DNA from: Phycisphaerales bacterium
GTDB lineage: Bacteria > Planctomycetota > Phycisphaerae > Phycisphaerales > UBA1924
Direction: 5' to 3'
DNA length: 64,000 bases
Assembly (NCBI GenBank): GCA_029213305.1
Contig: JARGPA010000015.1
Span: 24,683-88,682 of the forward strand
The notes below the pieces were generated by a model that ran no database searches, was not told where the DNA came from, and saw only the letters and a list, made by a program, of their open reading frames with translations. Position 1 is the first letter of the stretch. Each line of letters begins with the position of its first letter. Of the stretch, positions 19,302 through 28,446 are shown in pieces. Made by a program: the position numbers and the translations under genes.

Positions 19302-22300
19302 ATGCGACACTACGTCCGCAACATGACGATCGCGATTGCGATGTTGATTCTCGCCTTTGTCGCGTCGAATCCACCTGCCGAGAAAATCGGACTTGGTAAG
19401 GATCTTCGCGGCGGTGCTTCACTGATCTACTCTGTAGAAATCAGTTCCACCGAAACTGCAGGCGAAGTAATCCCGCAGGTGATCGATGTGCTCAAGAAGC
19501 GTATCGACCCGAATGGTTTGTTTGAGATTTCGATTGTTCGTCAAGGACAAGATCGAATCGAGATCACGATGCCATTGCCTTCGGATCATGTCAAAGAGCT
19601 CAAAGCAGCGTTTGTTGAAGAGCTTTCAAAGCTTTCAATTACATCAATTGATCCTGATGATTTTGAACGAATGATGCGTTTACCTGCTGATGAACGCGAG
19701 GCAGAACTCAAACGAGTCGGCGCTGCAAGCGATTCTGTTTATCAAATTCTGCTTAAATCAGCTGCAGCTTATGACCTCTCAAAGCAGTTGCGAAGTCAAC
19801 TCGACATCATGAGTCTTAACACGGACATTGATGAGACAACCCTCGATGCTCTCGTAGGACAAGTTGCTCAAGCAGAACTCGATTACGAGCTCGCGAGAGA
19901 TGAAACACTCGCAACTGCGATTTCCCCAGAATCTATTAAGCGTGCTCTTGAACAGTCGAAGGTTGAAAAAACTCTCAAAGACGGCGATGATTACATCGTT
20001 ATCCCTAGCCCACGTGAACGATCCCTCGATCGGATCCGCGAGCAATACCCAGAAATCGGTGATCAACTCGAAACAGTCATCGCGGCATATGACTTGTACT
20101 CTGAGAATCGAAACTCTCTCGATGATACTGCAGATCTCAAAAGACTCGTTCAAGCAGCGGGTGTTCTGAGTTTCCGCATTACCGCAGATCCATCTGGACG
20201 TGGAAACACCGGTTTCACTCATCCTGAGGAAACTCGTTTGCGCGAACTCTTTAAGGAAAAGGGACCCAAACAGGCTGGCACGAGAGATGCTCGTTGGTTC
20301 AAAATCAATAAACCCGATTCATGGTACAGCTCTGTCTCTGCTTACGAATCCATGATCGCAAACCCAGCGCAGTACTTCTATAGCTACGGCGGCACTGGGT
20401 ATGTTGTTGAAGAATACAACAACGACTACTACATGCTTGCTTGGGACTCTCGCGGCTTACGAATGACCCAAGAAGAGGGTCGATGGAAAGTTGCACGAGC
20501 TTACCAATCTGCAGACCAACTCGGTCGTCCTGCGATTGGATTCCAGATGAATCAATCAGGTGCACTCCGAATGGGTGCACTTACAGGCGACAATGTCGGC
20601 GCTCATATGGCTGTGCTGCTTGACGATGAGGTCTTTACTGCTCCAACGCTCAACGCTCGAATTACCAATCAAGGTATCATCGAGGGTGAGTTTACAATGG
20701 ATGAGATCAACTATGTCATCCGTGTTCTAGGTGCAGGTTCACTCCAAGCGAAGTTATCTCCTGAACCACTTTCAGAGAACATTATCGCTCCTGAGCTTGG
20801 ACAAGACAACCTAGTTCAAGGCGTCAATGCAGGCAAATTGGCGCTCATTATCGTGTCAGTATTCATGGTTGTGTATTACTTTGGATATGGTTTAGTCGCA
20901 GTTCTATGTCTCACGGCGAACGCTCTCTTGATCCTTGGAGCTTTGGCACTCTCTCGTGCATCTTTGACACTCCCTGGTATCGCAGGAATCATCCTGACTT
21001 TCGGTATGGCGGTTGACGCGAATGTACTAATCTACGAGCGTATCCGTGAAGAGCTCAACGGCGGACTCGATCTGCGCCAAGCAGTAAAAATCGGTTATGC
21101 AAAAGCACTCAGTTCTATTGTCGACGGCAACGTTACCAACTTGATCGTCTGTCTTGTACTTGCAAATGTCGGGACTCAAGAAATCCGAGGATTTGCGATC
21201 ACTCTCGGAATCGGTGTTGTCTGTACCATGATCAGTGCGTTGTTTATCAACCATCTCATCATGTCCACATTGGTCGACAGACTCAAGATTCGCAAGATGG
21301 CTATGTTACCTATGGCTGTCAAACCTATTGAGCGAATGCTCAAACCCAAGATTAACTGGATTTCATTACGATGGATCACAGGGTTCATCTCATTGGGACT
21401 TGTATCTCTGGGTATCTCAATGGTTGTCTTTGAAGGCGCCAATATGCTCGACACGGAGTTCCGTGGGGGTACACAGGTCACACTGACCTTTAAGGACAGT
21501 GATACCGATGACGGCACCAAAATGACAATGGAACGCGCAGGTGTCATCGAGAGAGTCCAAGCACTCGGAGAAGATACCACTCTTGCTCCATTAAGAAATG
21601 CGGAAGTCACTCCGGTTAACCCACAAAGCGATGGCGTTACATCGGATACCTTTATTATTAAAACCACTGCGACCAATCGAAACGATATTGGTACTGCGAT
21701 TACAAGAACATTCCAGGATTACCTTGATGTGCCGCCACCTCTTGAGTTTGAGTACTCACTCGCTCAAAAATCCGCGGATGCACCTGTGTACCCTGTACTT
21801 GAGGATCGTCTTGGTGATGTTATTGCTCGTCCTGATTTCAGAAATGATGTTTCTGCATTCTCAGGAGGCGTTGCGGTTTATCTACAGAATATGTCGCCTA
21901 CGCAATCGCTTGAGCAACTAAAGAATCGTCTTGCGATTACTCGTCAAAAAGATGACTTCACTGATGTTGTCGGTCGTAAGACGGCCTTGATAATTACTGA
22001 AGGCAACGAAGACGCAGTTATATCGTTTGCTCTTCTTGCGCTCGATCCTGGATTAGATTTCTTTGCAAATCCTGACGCATGGAGATCAGAAGTCGCTCAA
22101 CGCGAATGGGATCTCATTCGCGCATCACTCGCGGATTCATCTGATCAGTTGAGTGTTCAATCATTCTCCCCAGCAATTGCAGAAAACTTCCGGGCGACAG
22201 CCTTCGCAGCAGTGCTCTTGTCATTACTCTTGATCCTGATCTATATCTGGGTTCGATTTGGTTCAGTGCGGTATTCGCTTGCTGCGATCGTCGCATTGAC

Positions 22301-22790
22301 TCACGACGTTCTTGTTGTGATTGGTTTGATTGCACTTTCAGAGATCATTTATGACATTCCTTCAATGAATGGAATTACTCAGGCGCTCATGATTGAACCG
22401 TTCAAGATTGACCTAAACCTGGTGGCGGCCCTCCTGACAATCATTGGTTACTCTCTAAATGACACGATCGTCATTATGGACCGTATCCGTGAGAACCGAG
22501 GGAAACTTTCATACGCATCCAAGGAAGTCATTAACAGATCGATCAACGAGACTGTATCCCGTACTTTGATCACATCGGGCACAACCATTCTGGCTGTATT
22601 CCTGTTGTATGTGTACGGTGGACAAGGTGTCCATGCGTTCAGTTTCGCGTTGCTCGTTGGTGTGATGATCGGTACATACTCATCTGTCGCGATTGCTTCT
22701 CCAATGGTTTGGGCTCGCAAAAAAGATATCAGCATGCGTAGAGAAGCGGAAGCGGAACTACTTGCAGCTGAGGATTCTGCGACTTCTTGA
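19302..22790 (+). CDS. secDF: SecDF fused protein-export membrane protein
   Basis: 1162 aa RND-type export motor with SecD then SecF in one chain. SecD part: first TM helix near residue 8, GLGKDLRGGASLIYSV, then a large periplasmic region with an added helical, charged segment (about 110-260), and the membrane bundle with ILTFGMAVDANVLIYERIREEL (about 565-590). SecF part begins near residue 690 (LDTEFRGGTQVTLTF) and ends with the six-helix bundle bearing AALLTIIGYSLNDTIVIMDRIREN. Both proton-path Asp residues are visible in these two motifs. GGAGAGG precedes ATG. Probably co-transcribed with yajC (80 nt). Confidence 0.96.
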   Translation: MRHYVRNMTIAIAMLILAFVASNPPAEKIGLGKDLRGGASLIYSVEISSTETAGEVIPQVIDVLKKRIDPNGLFEISIVRQGQDRIEITMPLPSDHVKELKAAFVEELSKLSITSIDPDDFERMMRLPADEREAELKRVGAASDSVYQILLKSAAAYDLSKQLRSQLDIMSLNTDIDETTLDALVGQVAQAELDYELARDETLATAISPESIKRALEQSKVEKTLKDGDDYIVIPSPRERSLDRIREQYPEIGDQLETVIAAYDLYSENRNSLDDTADLKRLVQAAGVLSFRITADPSGRGNTGFTHPEETRLRELFKEKGPKQAGTRDARWFKINKPDSWYSSVSAYESMIANPAQYFYSYGGTGYVVEEYNNDYYMLAWDSRGLRMTQEEGRWKVARAYQSADQLGRPAIGFQMNQSGALRMGALTGDNVGAHMAVLLDDEVFTAPTLNARITNQGIIEGEFTMDEINYVIRVLGAGSLQAKLSPEPLSENIIAPELGQDNLVQGVNAGKLALIIVSVFMVVYYFGYGLVAVLCLTANALLILGALALSRASLTLPGIAGIILTFGMAVDANVLIYERIREELNGGLDLRQAVKIGYAKALSSIVDGNVTNLIVCLVLANVGTQEIRGFAITLGIGVVCTMISALFINHLIMSTLVDRLKIRKMAMLPMAVKPIERMLKPKINWISLRWITGFISLGLVSLGISMVVFEGANMLDTEFRGGTQVTLTFKDSDTDDGTKMTMERAGVIERVQALGEDTTLAPLRNAEVTPVNPQSDGVTSDTFIIKTTATNRNDIGTAITRTFQDYLDVPPPLEFEYSLAQKSADAPVYPVLEDRLGDVIARPDFRNDVSAFSGGVAVYLQNMSPTQSLEQLKNRLAITRQKDDFTDVVGRKTALIITEGNEDAVISFALLALDPGLDFFANPDAWRSEVAQREWDLIRASLADSSDQLSVQSFSPAIAENFRATAFAAVLLSLLLILIYIWVRFGSVRYSLAAIVALTHDVLVVIGLIALSEIIYDIPSMNGITQALMIEPFKIDLNLVAALLTIIGYSLNDTIVIMDRIRENRGKLSYASKEVINRSINETVSRTLITSGTTILAVFLLYVYGGQGVHAFSFALLVGVMIGTYSSVAIASPMVWARKKDISMRREAEAELLAAEDSATS

Positions 22791-22859
22791 TCTGTATTGG
22801 TAATCCACTAATCCATCCGATAGACTATTTCAGAGGAATTGGTCATCGAGGTTGATGGT

Positions 22860-23546
22860 ATGGATGAACGCTCATCTCGAATTTTTTTCGGACTCTGCAT
22901 GCTCGTACTGGTATGGATCGGTGTCTATTGGATGTGGCAACCAAATCGGGAGCAAAGCCCGATTATCACATTTGAACAACCTCCAGTTGAGATGAATGAC
23001 TCTGATTCACCTGACTCAGACCCTGAATCCAACGAACCTGAATCAATAGTTGATTCGCCTCAGATTGACAACAACACCAATAATCCTGCTGAGGAAGAAA
23101 CATCTGATCAACCTCGTGTGATCGCCCCTGAATTTATTGAACATATTGTCGCACCCAATGAAGTTCTTCAAACGATCGCAAAGCACTATTTTGGATCAAT
23201 TGATGATTGGCCTGTGATTGCAAAGGCAAACCCAAGGGTGGACCCTCAGAAGCTCAAAGCGGGGATGATCTTACGAATTCCGAAAGATAAGAACAACATA
23301 CAGGGTGTTCTTGAAAACAATGAAACAGTCGCAGGAGTAATCGAATCACATACAAATCCTGAATCAAAGGTCATTGAATATGTCGTTCGATCAGGGGATT
23401 CTTTATCTCTGATATCCAAGCGGATCTACGGCTCAACCCGATACGCAGGATTTATCTACGAATCCAATCGCGATACTTTGCGATCCATTGATTCAATCTC
23501 AGTAGGGCAACTTCTGAGGCTTCCTCCAATACCTGAAGATGATTGA
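22860..23546 (+). CDS. Membrane-anchored protein with two LysM domains
   Basis: About 228 aa. An N-terminal TM anchor (FFGLCMLVLVWIGVYWMW) is followed by an acidic Asp/Ser/Pro/Glu-rich linker (about 40-90). Then come two LysM peptidoglycan-binding units, EHIVAPNEVLQTIAKHYFG... and EYVVRSGDSLSLISKRIYG.... The chain exposes LysM modules to the periplasm, likely holding the protein near peptidoglycan; no catalytic domain is seen. The frame extends back to TTG 22839, but GAGG at 22849-22852 fits ATG 22860 better. Lies 48-70 nt after secDF and seven bases before the next open frame. Confidence 0.85.
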   Translation: MDERSSRIFFGLCMLVLVWIGVYWMWQPNREQSPIITFEQPPVEMNDSDSPDSDPESNEPESIVDSPQIDNNTNNPAEEETSDQPRVIAPEFIEHIVAPNEVLQTIAKHYFGSIDDWPVIAKANPRVDPQKLKAGMILRIPKDKNNIQGVLENNETVAGVIESHTNPESKVIEYVVRSGDSLSLISKRIYGSTRYAGFIYESNRDTLRSIDSISVGQLLRLPPIPEDD

Positions 23547-23582
23547 GACAGATTGAGTATCTCTAGTGACCTACAATCGTCT

Positions 23583-24632
23583 ATGGCATCTCAAAAACCA
23601 TCAGAATCTGTTTATATTGTGACCGGCGGCGCGGGGTTCATCGGCTCCAACCTTGTCGCGACACTTCTACGCAACGAACCAAATGCGATGATCTATGTCG
23701 TTGATGATTTCCGCACTGGGTCATACGCAAATATTGTCGAAGCGTGCGAACGGAATGGGGTTGGACCTTTCCGAGGATCTGTCCTTTCTGATTCTGTGTC
23801 TGACTTGAACTGGCAACCCGCGCTCTTGGGACTCCAACCCAAAGCTGTATTCCATCTTGCGGCAATTACTGATACGCTTGAGTTTGATGAGAAGAAGATG
23901 ATCTCGGAGAATACCGAGCCCTTCACTGATATTCTCGAAGCATGTGTCGAGTGTAATGTGCCATTGGTTTATGCCTCAAGTGCAGCAACCTATGGCTCCC
24001 CAAAGGTTGCAGACGATCGAGTTCCATTCCCACTCGATGCAGCAGGAATGCCTAACAATGTATACGGATTTTCAAAGTGGCTGATGGATGTAGAAGTCTT
24101 TCGATTCTTTGAACAAAGACTCTCAGCAAATGAATCATTACCCCATGTCGTTGGGCTCAGATACTTCAATGTCTTTGGTCCGGGAGAATCTCGCAAAGGC
24201 AAAATGGCGTCGATGGTTCTTCATTTGACGAATCAAATTCTCGATGGACAGCGTCCCAAGCTTTTTAAAGTCGGAGAACATGAACGAGATCAAGTGTTTG
24301 TTGATGATGTAGTCAACTGCACGATCGCAGGAGCAAATCCCAATGCGAAACCCGGGGTTTACAATCTAGGATCAGGTCAAACAACTTCATTCAACGATAT
24401 TGTCGATGCAATCAACGAAGCACTAGGGATGAATGTCGCTGCGGAATACTTTGACATGCCTGAAAAGATGGTTTCTACTTATCAACACTATACCTGTGCT
24501 GATATGAGCGAAACAAAGAACGGGCTCAACTGGGTGCCCGCCTGGTCACCAATCGACGCGATGATTCGATATGCTCGTCAAATCGCATCTGAGCGAACAA
24601 GCTCAAGCAGCGTTACATCAACTCATGGTTAA
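23583..24632 (+). CDS. hldD: ADP-L-glycero-D-manno-heptose 6-epimerase-like SDR
   Basis: Extended short-chain dehydrogenase acting on a nucleotide sugar. [17 protein letters not shown] is the NAD(P)-binding loop. YASSAATYG and [10 protein letters not shown] give the Ser and Tyr-x3-Lys catalytic set. The substrate-side text [19 protein letters not shown] and [20 protein letters not shown] is characteristic of heptose epimerases (HldD/RfaD). About 350 aa, slightly longer than the usual ~310. Supplies heptose for LPS core, consistent with kdsB. The frame opens at TTG 23553; I choose ATG 23583. A relaxed-specificity UDP-sugar epimerase is the alternative. Confidence 0.8.
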   Translation: MASQKPSESVYIVTGGAGFIGSNLVATLLRNEPNAMIYVVDDFRTGSYANIVEACERNGVGPFRGSVLSDSVSDLNWQPALLGLQPKAVFHLAAITDTLEFDEKKMISENTEPFTDILEACVECNVPLVYASSAATYGSPKVADDRVPFPLDAAGMPNNVYGFSKWLMDVEVFRFFEQRLSANESLPHVVGLRYFNVFGPGESRKGKMASMVLHLTNQILDGQRPKLFKVGEHERDQVFVDDVVNCTIAGANPNAKPGVYNLGSGQTTSFNDIVDAINEALGMNVAAEYFDMPEKMVSTYQHYTCADMSETKNGLNWVPAWSPIDAMIRYARQIASERTSSSSVTSTHG

Positions 24633-24649
24633 TTGAAGGAAAAGTGCTC

Positions 24650-25621
24650 ATGCCCATCAAGAGAGTATTAGTAACCGGCGGCGCGGGATTCTTAGGGAGT
24701 CACCTCTGCGAGCGATTGGTAGGGGAGGGTCATGATGTTATCTGTCTAGACAACTTCTTTACTTCCCAAAAATCGAATGTTTTACATCTGCTCAACTACA
24801 ACAACTTTGAACTCATTCGACATGATGTGACTCATCCGATTTGGCTTGAAGTTGATGAAGTGTACAACCTCGCCTGCCCAGCTGCGCCAGGGCATTACCA
24901 ATACAACCCTATCAAGACAATGAAGACTTCGGTGATGGGCGCAATCAATACCTTGGGTATGGCAAAACGATGCGGAGCAAAGATCCTCCAAGCTTCAACT
25001 TCAGAAGTTTACGGCGACCCAACGGTGCATCCGCAACCAGAATCGTATAGAGGCAATGTAAACCCAATCGGTCCTCGGGCGTGCTATGACGAAGGAAAAC
25101 GAGCTGCAGAGACTCTATTTTCCGATTACCATCGACAGCATGGATTGAATATTCGAGTTGCTCGCATTTTTAACACATACGGGCCTCGAATGCATCCGTT
25201 TGACGGGCGCGTCGTTTCAAACTTTATACTCCAAGCATTGCAGAATCAGGACATTACAATCTTTGGAGATGGATCTCAATCTCGATCATTCTGTTACCGC
25301 GATGATTTAGTTGATGGATTGCTTCGTCTCATGAACACAGAGGATGGAGTCTACGAACCAGTGAATATTGGGAATCCCACTGAGTTTACAATCTTGCAAC
25401 TCGCACAACGAGTGATCGAACTAACAAACTCATCCAGTAAACTCGTGTATGCACCACTTCCAGAAGATGATCCGCTACAGAGACAACCTGATATTAGCAA
25501 AGCAAAGCGACTCCTCGGGTGGTCTCCAACAGTGGAACTCGATCAAGGTCTCGAACGCACTATCTCTTACTTTGCGGCGATTGATCTAAGTGATTATCGT
25601 CCCCCTTCTCCCAACTATTAG
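24650..25621 (+). CDS. UDP-glucuronate decarboxylase (UDP-xylose synthase)
   Basis: Converts UDP-glucuronate to UDP-xylose. The NAD loop is [37 protein letters not shown] and the tell-tale [17 protein letters not shown] identify the UXS subgroup. [11 protein letters not shown] and [13 protein letters not shown] supply Thr/Ser and Tyr-x3-Lys. About 323 aa, normal. Start: GAAGGA at 24634-24639 serves either GTG 24644 or ATG 24650. Adjacent to hldD (17 nt), so the pair is probably one transcript for surface polysaccharide sugars. Confidence 0.93.
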   Translation: MPIKRVLVTGGAGFLGSHLCERLVGEGHDVICLDNFFTSQKSNVLHLLNYNNFELIRHDVTHPIWLEVDEVYNLACPAAPGHYQYNPIKTMKTSVMGAINTLGMAKRCGAKILQASTSEVYGDPTVHPQPESYRGNVNPIGPRACYDEGKRAAETLFSDYHRQHGLNIRVARIFNTYGPRMHPFDGRVVSNFILQALQNQDITIFGDGSQSRSFCYRDDLVDGLLRLMNTEDGVYEPVNIGNPTEFTILQLAQRVIELTNSSSKLVYAPLPEDDPLQRQPDISKAKRLLGWSPTVELDQGLERTISYFAAIDLSDYRPPSPNY

Positions 25622-25696
25622 TGAGAATGGAGAGACTGAGTGCGGTTTTTTCTTAGACAACGAGCAGAGTCTCTTCAACTCTGTTAGAATCATGAC

Positions 25697-26410
25697 ATGA
25701 TCGTTCCCCGGTTCCCACAGGATCGTTGTGTTATTCTCTCTGATGGCGGAGTTGAATCCTTGTTAGCATGCGCCATGGCTCATGAGCAACAGCAACTCGC
25801 TAACCATCAGTCATCCATTATCCTCCCCTCATGGTGGGAATGGACACAAGAGATCGACATGATGATCTCAGCAGTTGATCCTGCGATTGTCCAACAAGCA
25901 GGAACTTATGGGCTTGATGTGTTTCCACATGATGCTGTCTATCCCCCTGATGACGAAATAGCACTGTCACAATCCCGTCTAGGAGCAATCCAGTCTCGGA
26001 TTCTCCTAGAAGCGGCACAAATAGCATTGAGAGCAGGAATCCGCCGTGTTGTATGGCCGATCCGCATTATGCGTCCTGAAATGAACATCGGTATGGACTC
26101 AGTCGTTGATGAAATTGCAAACACAATCGATCGAGCAGTGCTTGCTTCCAGATTAGCATCAGTCGATGCGAATGAAGCATCTGCAGTTGAAGTCGTAATT
26201 GAAACACCATTTGTTGATCTTTCAAATGGACAAGCACTGGATCTCGTTCGTGATATGTCTATCCCACTTGATACTTGTTGGTGGTATGGAGCTCGTTCGC
26301 TTCCGAATGCTCAAGATCGCTTTGAATACTGGTCAAGAATGAGCTTGCGTTCTTCGTCTCAATTAGAACATAAACCACGAGCTTCGGCCACTCCATCTCA
26401 GTTCAGTTAG
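25697..26410 (+). CDS. Degenerate QueC-like (7-cyano-7-deazaguanine synthase-like) protein
   Basis: 237 aa. The beginning, CVILSDGGVESLLACAMAHE, has the position and shape of the QueC PP-loop (SGGxDS), but the signature reads SDGGVES. Near the end, ETPFVDLSNGQALDLVRD then IPLDTCWWYGARSLPNAQDRFEYW parallels the QueC C-terminus. There a lysine-helix is followed by TWSCY and a CGxCxxCxxR zinc site. Here every zinc Cys is gone apart from the one in TCWWY. The protein is therefore likely a non-catalytic or altered descendant. Composition matches neighbours, so it is not a recent pseudogene. A different PP-loop or HUP-fold family is possible. Confidence 0.5.
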   Translation: MIVPRFPQDRCVILSDGGVESLLACAMAHEQQQLANHQSSIILPSWWEWTQEIDMMISAVDPAIVQQAGTYGLDVFPHDAVYPPDDEIALSQSRLGAIQSRILLEAAQIALRAGIRRVVWPIRIMRPEMNIGMDSVVDEIANTIDRAVLASRLASVDANEASAVEVVIETPFVDLSNGQALDLVRDMSIPLDTCWWYGARSLPNAQDRFEYWSRMSLRSSSQLEHKPRASATPSQFS

Positions 26411-26480
26411 AGATATAAACTCTTGTATATCGCCGTTTTCTGTTGGGCAGCACAGAGATCGGTGCGTAAACTTGGGCGAT

Positions 26481-28322
26481 ATGTCAACAATCAAAACAAA
26501 CATCCAAGCTTCGCGTCCTAAGTACCTCTCCCCAACGAGAGGCTGTGTCCAGTTATGGTCTCAGACGATGATCCCGACGACTCGTGAAGCACCCGGAGAT
26601 GCACAAACGCCTTCTCATATCTTTCTGACTCGCGCAGGATATATCCGTCGAGTTGGAGCAGGAATCTATAACTATCTACCTCTCGCGTGGCGTTCACTCA
26701 AGAAAATCTCTGCAATCGTTCGCGATGAGATGGATCAAGCAGGCGCATCAGAAATGTTGATGCCCGCATTGATGCCTGTAGAACTCTATAGCGGCACAAA
26801 GCGTGATGTAGATTATGGCGACTTGCTCTTCACACTCGAAGATCGTCATGGCCGAAAAGCTGCACTCGGTCCTACACATGAAGAAGTGATTACTGATTTG
26901 ATGTGTTCATCATTGAACTCATACAAGCAGTTCCCGTTGAACTTGTACCAGATACAAACGAAGTTCCGTGACGAGTTTCGCCCTCGTGCGGGATTGTTGC
27001 GATGTCGTGAGTTCATCATGAAGGATGCATACTCATTCCATTTAGATCTGGAAGGCGATGCGGGACTTAATACTACTTACGACAAAATGTACCAAGCGTA
27101 CACAAACATCTTCACTCGATGTGGTCTCGATTTCTCAGCGGTTGAAGCTGAAGCTGGACCAATCGGTGGTTCAGCTTCCCACGAGTTCATGGTCAACTGT
27201 GAATCAGGAGAAGATACAATTCTCGTGTGTCCCGAGACTGGATATGCCGCGAATGTGGAAAAAGCTGAGATTGGTCCGCGTGATTGGAGTTTCGATGTCA
27301 CATCCGATGTGGAAATTACTATGCATCATACCCCAGGAATGCCAGGCATTGAAGGGGTTGCAGATCACCTTGGGGTGACTGCTGCAGGCATGCTCAAATC
27401 AATCGTGATGAGAACTACTGAAGACACCCCTCGTTGGGTTGTTGCAGTTGTCCGTGGAGATCACGAAGTAAACGAAGCAAAGGTCCGTGATGCAGTAGGA
27501 ACAAGTGTCGAGCTTGCTCCAGAAGCAGAAGCTCAAGCAGCGGGGTTCTCAATCGGTTATGTATCACCAAGAGCAACAGAAACGATCGAGTCTATCTTAG
27601 TAGTTGATCCTGATACACTCCACGATGCAAACTGGGCAACAGGTGCAGATGAGAAGGATCATCATGTTACTGGATTCAACTGGGCTCGTGACATGTCAAC
27701 ATCGATCGCAGCAGACAAAGTAAAAGTTGCAGATATCAGAAATGCTCATGCAGGTGACCCATCGCCTCGCGCGAAAGGTGTTCTACTGGTTGAACGCAAG
27801 GGAATTGAAGTTGGTCATATTTTCAAACTTGGAACAAAATATTCCGATGCAATGGGACTCAATGTTCTCGATAAAAACCAGAAGAAACAAAGCGTCATCA
27901 TGGGTTGTTACGGGATCGGTGTTTCAAGAACACTCTCAGCGTGTGTTGAAATGTCCAACGATGATAACGGCATAATTTGGCCCGCGTCGATTGCTCCATA
28001 TCATGCGCAGATCATCGTGATTAAACCAAAAGAAGAAGGCGTACTCGAGGAAGCAAACAAACTCGCGAGCGAGCTTGCAGAGCAAGGAATCGATGTACTC
28101 ATTGACGATAGAGACGAGCGCCCTGGACCTAAGTTCAAGGATGCTGATCTCGTTGGACTACCAGTGCGATTTATCATTTCGCCCAAAACGATCGAAGCAA
28201 ATTCTGTAGAGTTCAAAGCACGGCTTGATGCAGGAAAAGCTCAGATGATTGATCGAAACGATGCAATCCAATCAGCGCTTGACTCACTGGCAACTGCTCA
28301 GAACCGCCGAATAGCGGATTGA
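26481..28322 (+). CDS. proS: Prolyl-tRNA synthetase (bacterial type, with editing domain)
   Basis: Charges tRNA-Pro. About 613 aa; the length and the order of motifs place it with bacterial-type enzymes that carry an inserted editing domain. Motif 1 region GYIRRVGAGIYNYLPLAWR, motif 2 QTKFRDEFRPRAGLLRCREF, insertion domain about residues 225-400, and motif 3 GCYGIGVSRTLSACVE are visible. The C-terminal anticodon-binding domain starts near IAPYHAQIIVIKPK. Frame opens at TTG 26472, but ATG 26481 is preferred. Confidence 0.96.
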   Translation: MSTIKTNIQASRPKYLSPTRGCVQLWSQTMIPTTREAPGDAQTPSHIFLTRAGYIRRVGAGIYNYLPLAWRSLKKISAIVRDEMDQAGASEMLMPALMPVELYSGTKRDVDYGDLLFTLEDRHGRKAALGPTHEEVITDLMCSSLNSYKQFPLNLYQIQTKFRDEFRPRAGLLRCREFIMKDAYSFHLDLEGDAGLNTTYDKMYQAYTNIFTRCGLDFSAVEAEAGPIGGSASHEFMVNCESGEDTILVCPETGYAANVEKAEIGPRDWSFDVTSDVEITMHHTPGMPGIEGVADHLGVTAAGMLKSIVMRTTEDTPRWVVAVVRGDHEVNEAKVRDAVGTSVELAPEAEAQAAGFSIGYVSPRATETIESILVVDPDTLHDANWATGADEKDHHVTGFNWARDMSTSIAADKVKVADIRNAHAGDPSPRAKGVLLVERKGIEVGHIFKLGTKYSDAMGLNVLDKNQKKQSVIMGCYGIGVSRTLSACVEMSNDDNGIIWPASIAPYHAQIIVIKPKEEGVLEEANKLASELAEQGIDVLIDDRDERPGPKFKDADLVGLPVRFIISPKTIEANSVEFKARLDAGKAQMIDRNDAIQSALDSLATAQNRRIAD

Positions 28323-28338
28323 TTTCGTCATTTCCGAC

Positions 28339-28367
28339 TTGACAAAATCACGCATATTGAGGATGAT
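28339..28367 (+). promoter_or_regulatory. Possible sigma-70-type promoter for the subtilase gene
   Basis: TTGACA at 28339-28344, a 17-nt spacer and GATGAT at 28362-28367, about 80 nt before the preferred subtilase start. The -35 box is perfect and the -10 box is weak, so this is tentative. Confidence 0.35.
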
Positions 28368-28446
28368 CAATCTCCTAACCACCTAATCATGGTGGGGGTT
28401 TGTTTGTATGAACCCAACTCTGAACTTGGAACTGGAGTACATCTCA

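Noticed and set aside
21176..21676. 166-codon antisense frame under secDF
   Set aside because: Low-complexity Val/Ser/Ile text, no ribosome binding site considered convincing, and fully inside a clear gene on the other strand.
28377..28405. Hairpin CCACC...GGTGG before the subtilase as the proS terminator
   Set aside because: Only five base pairs are certain and the T run is weak.
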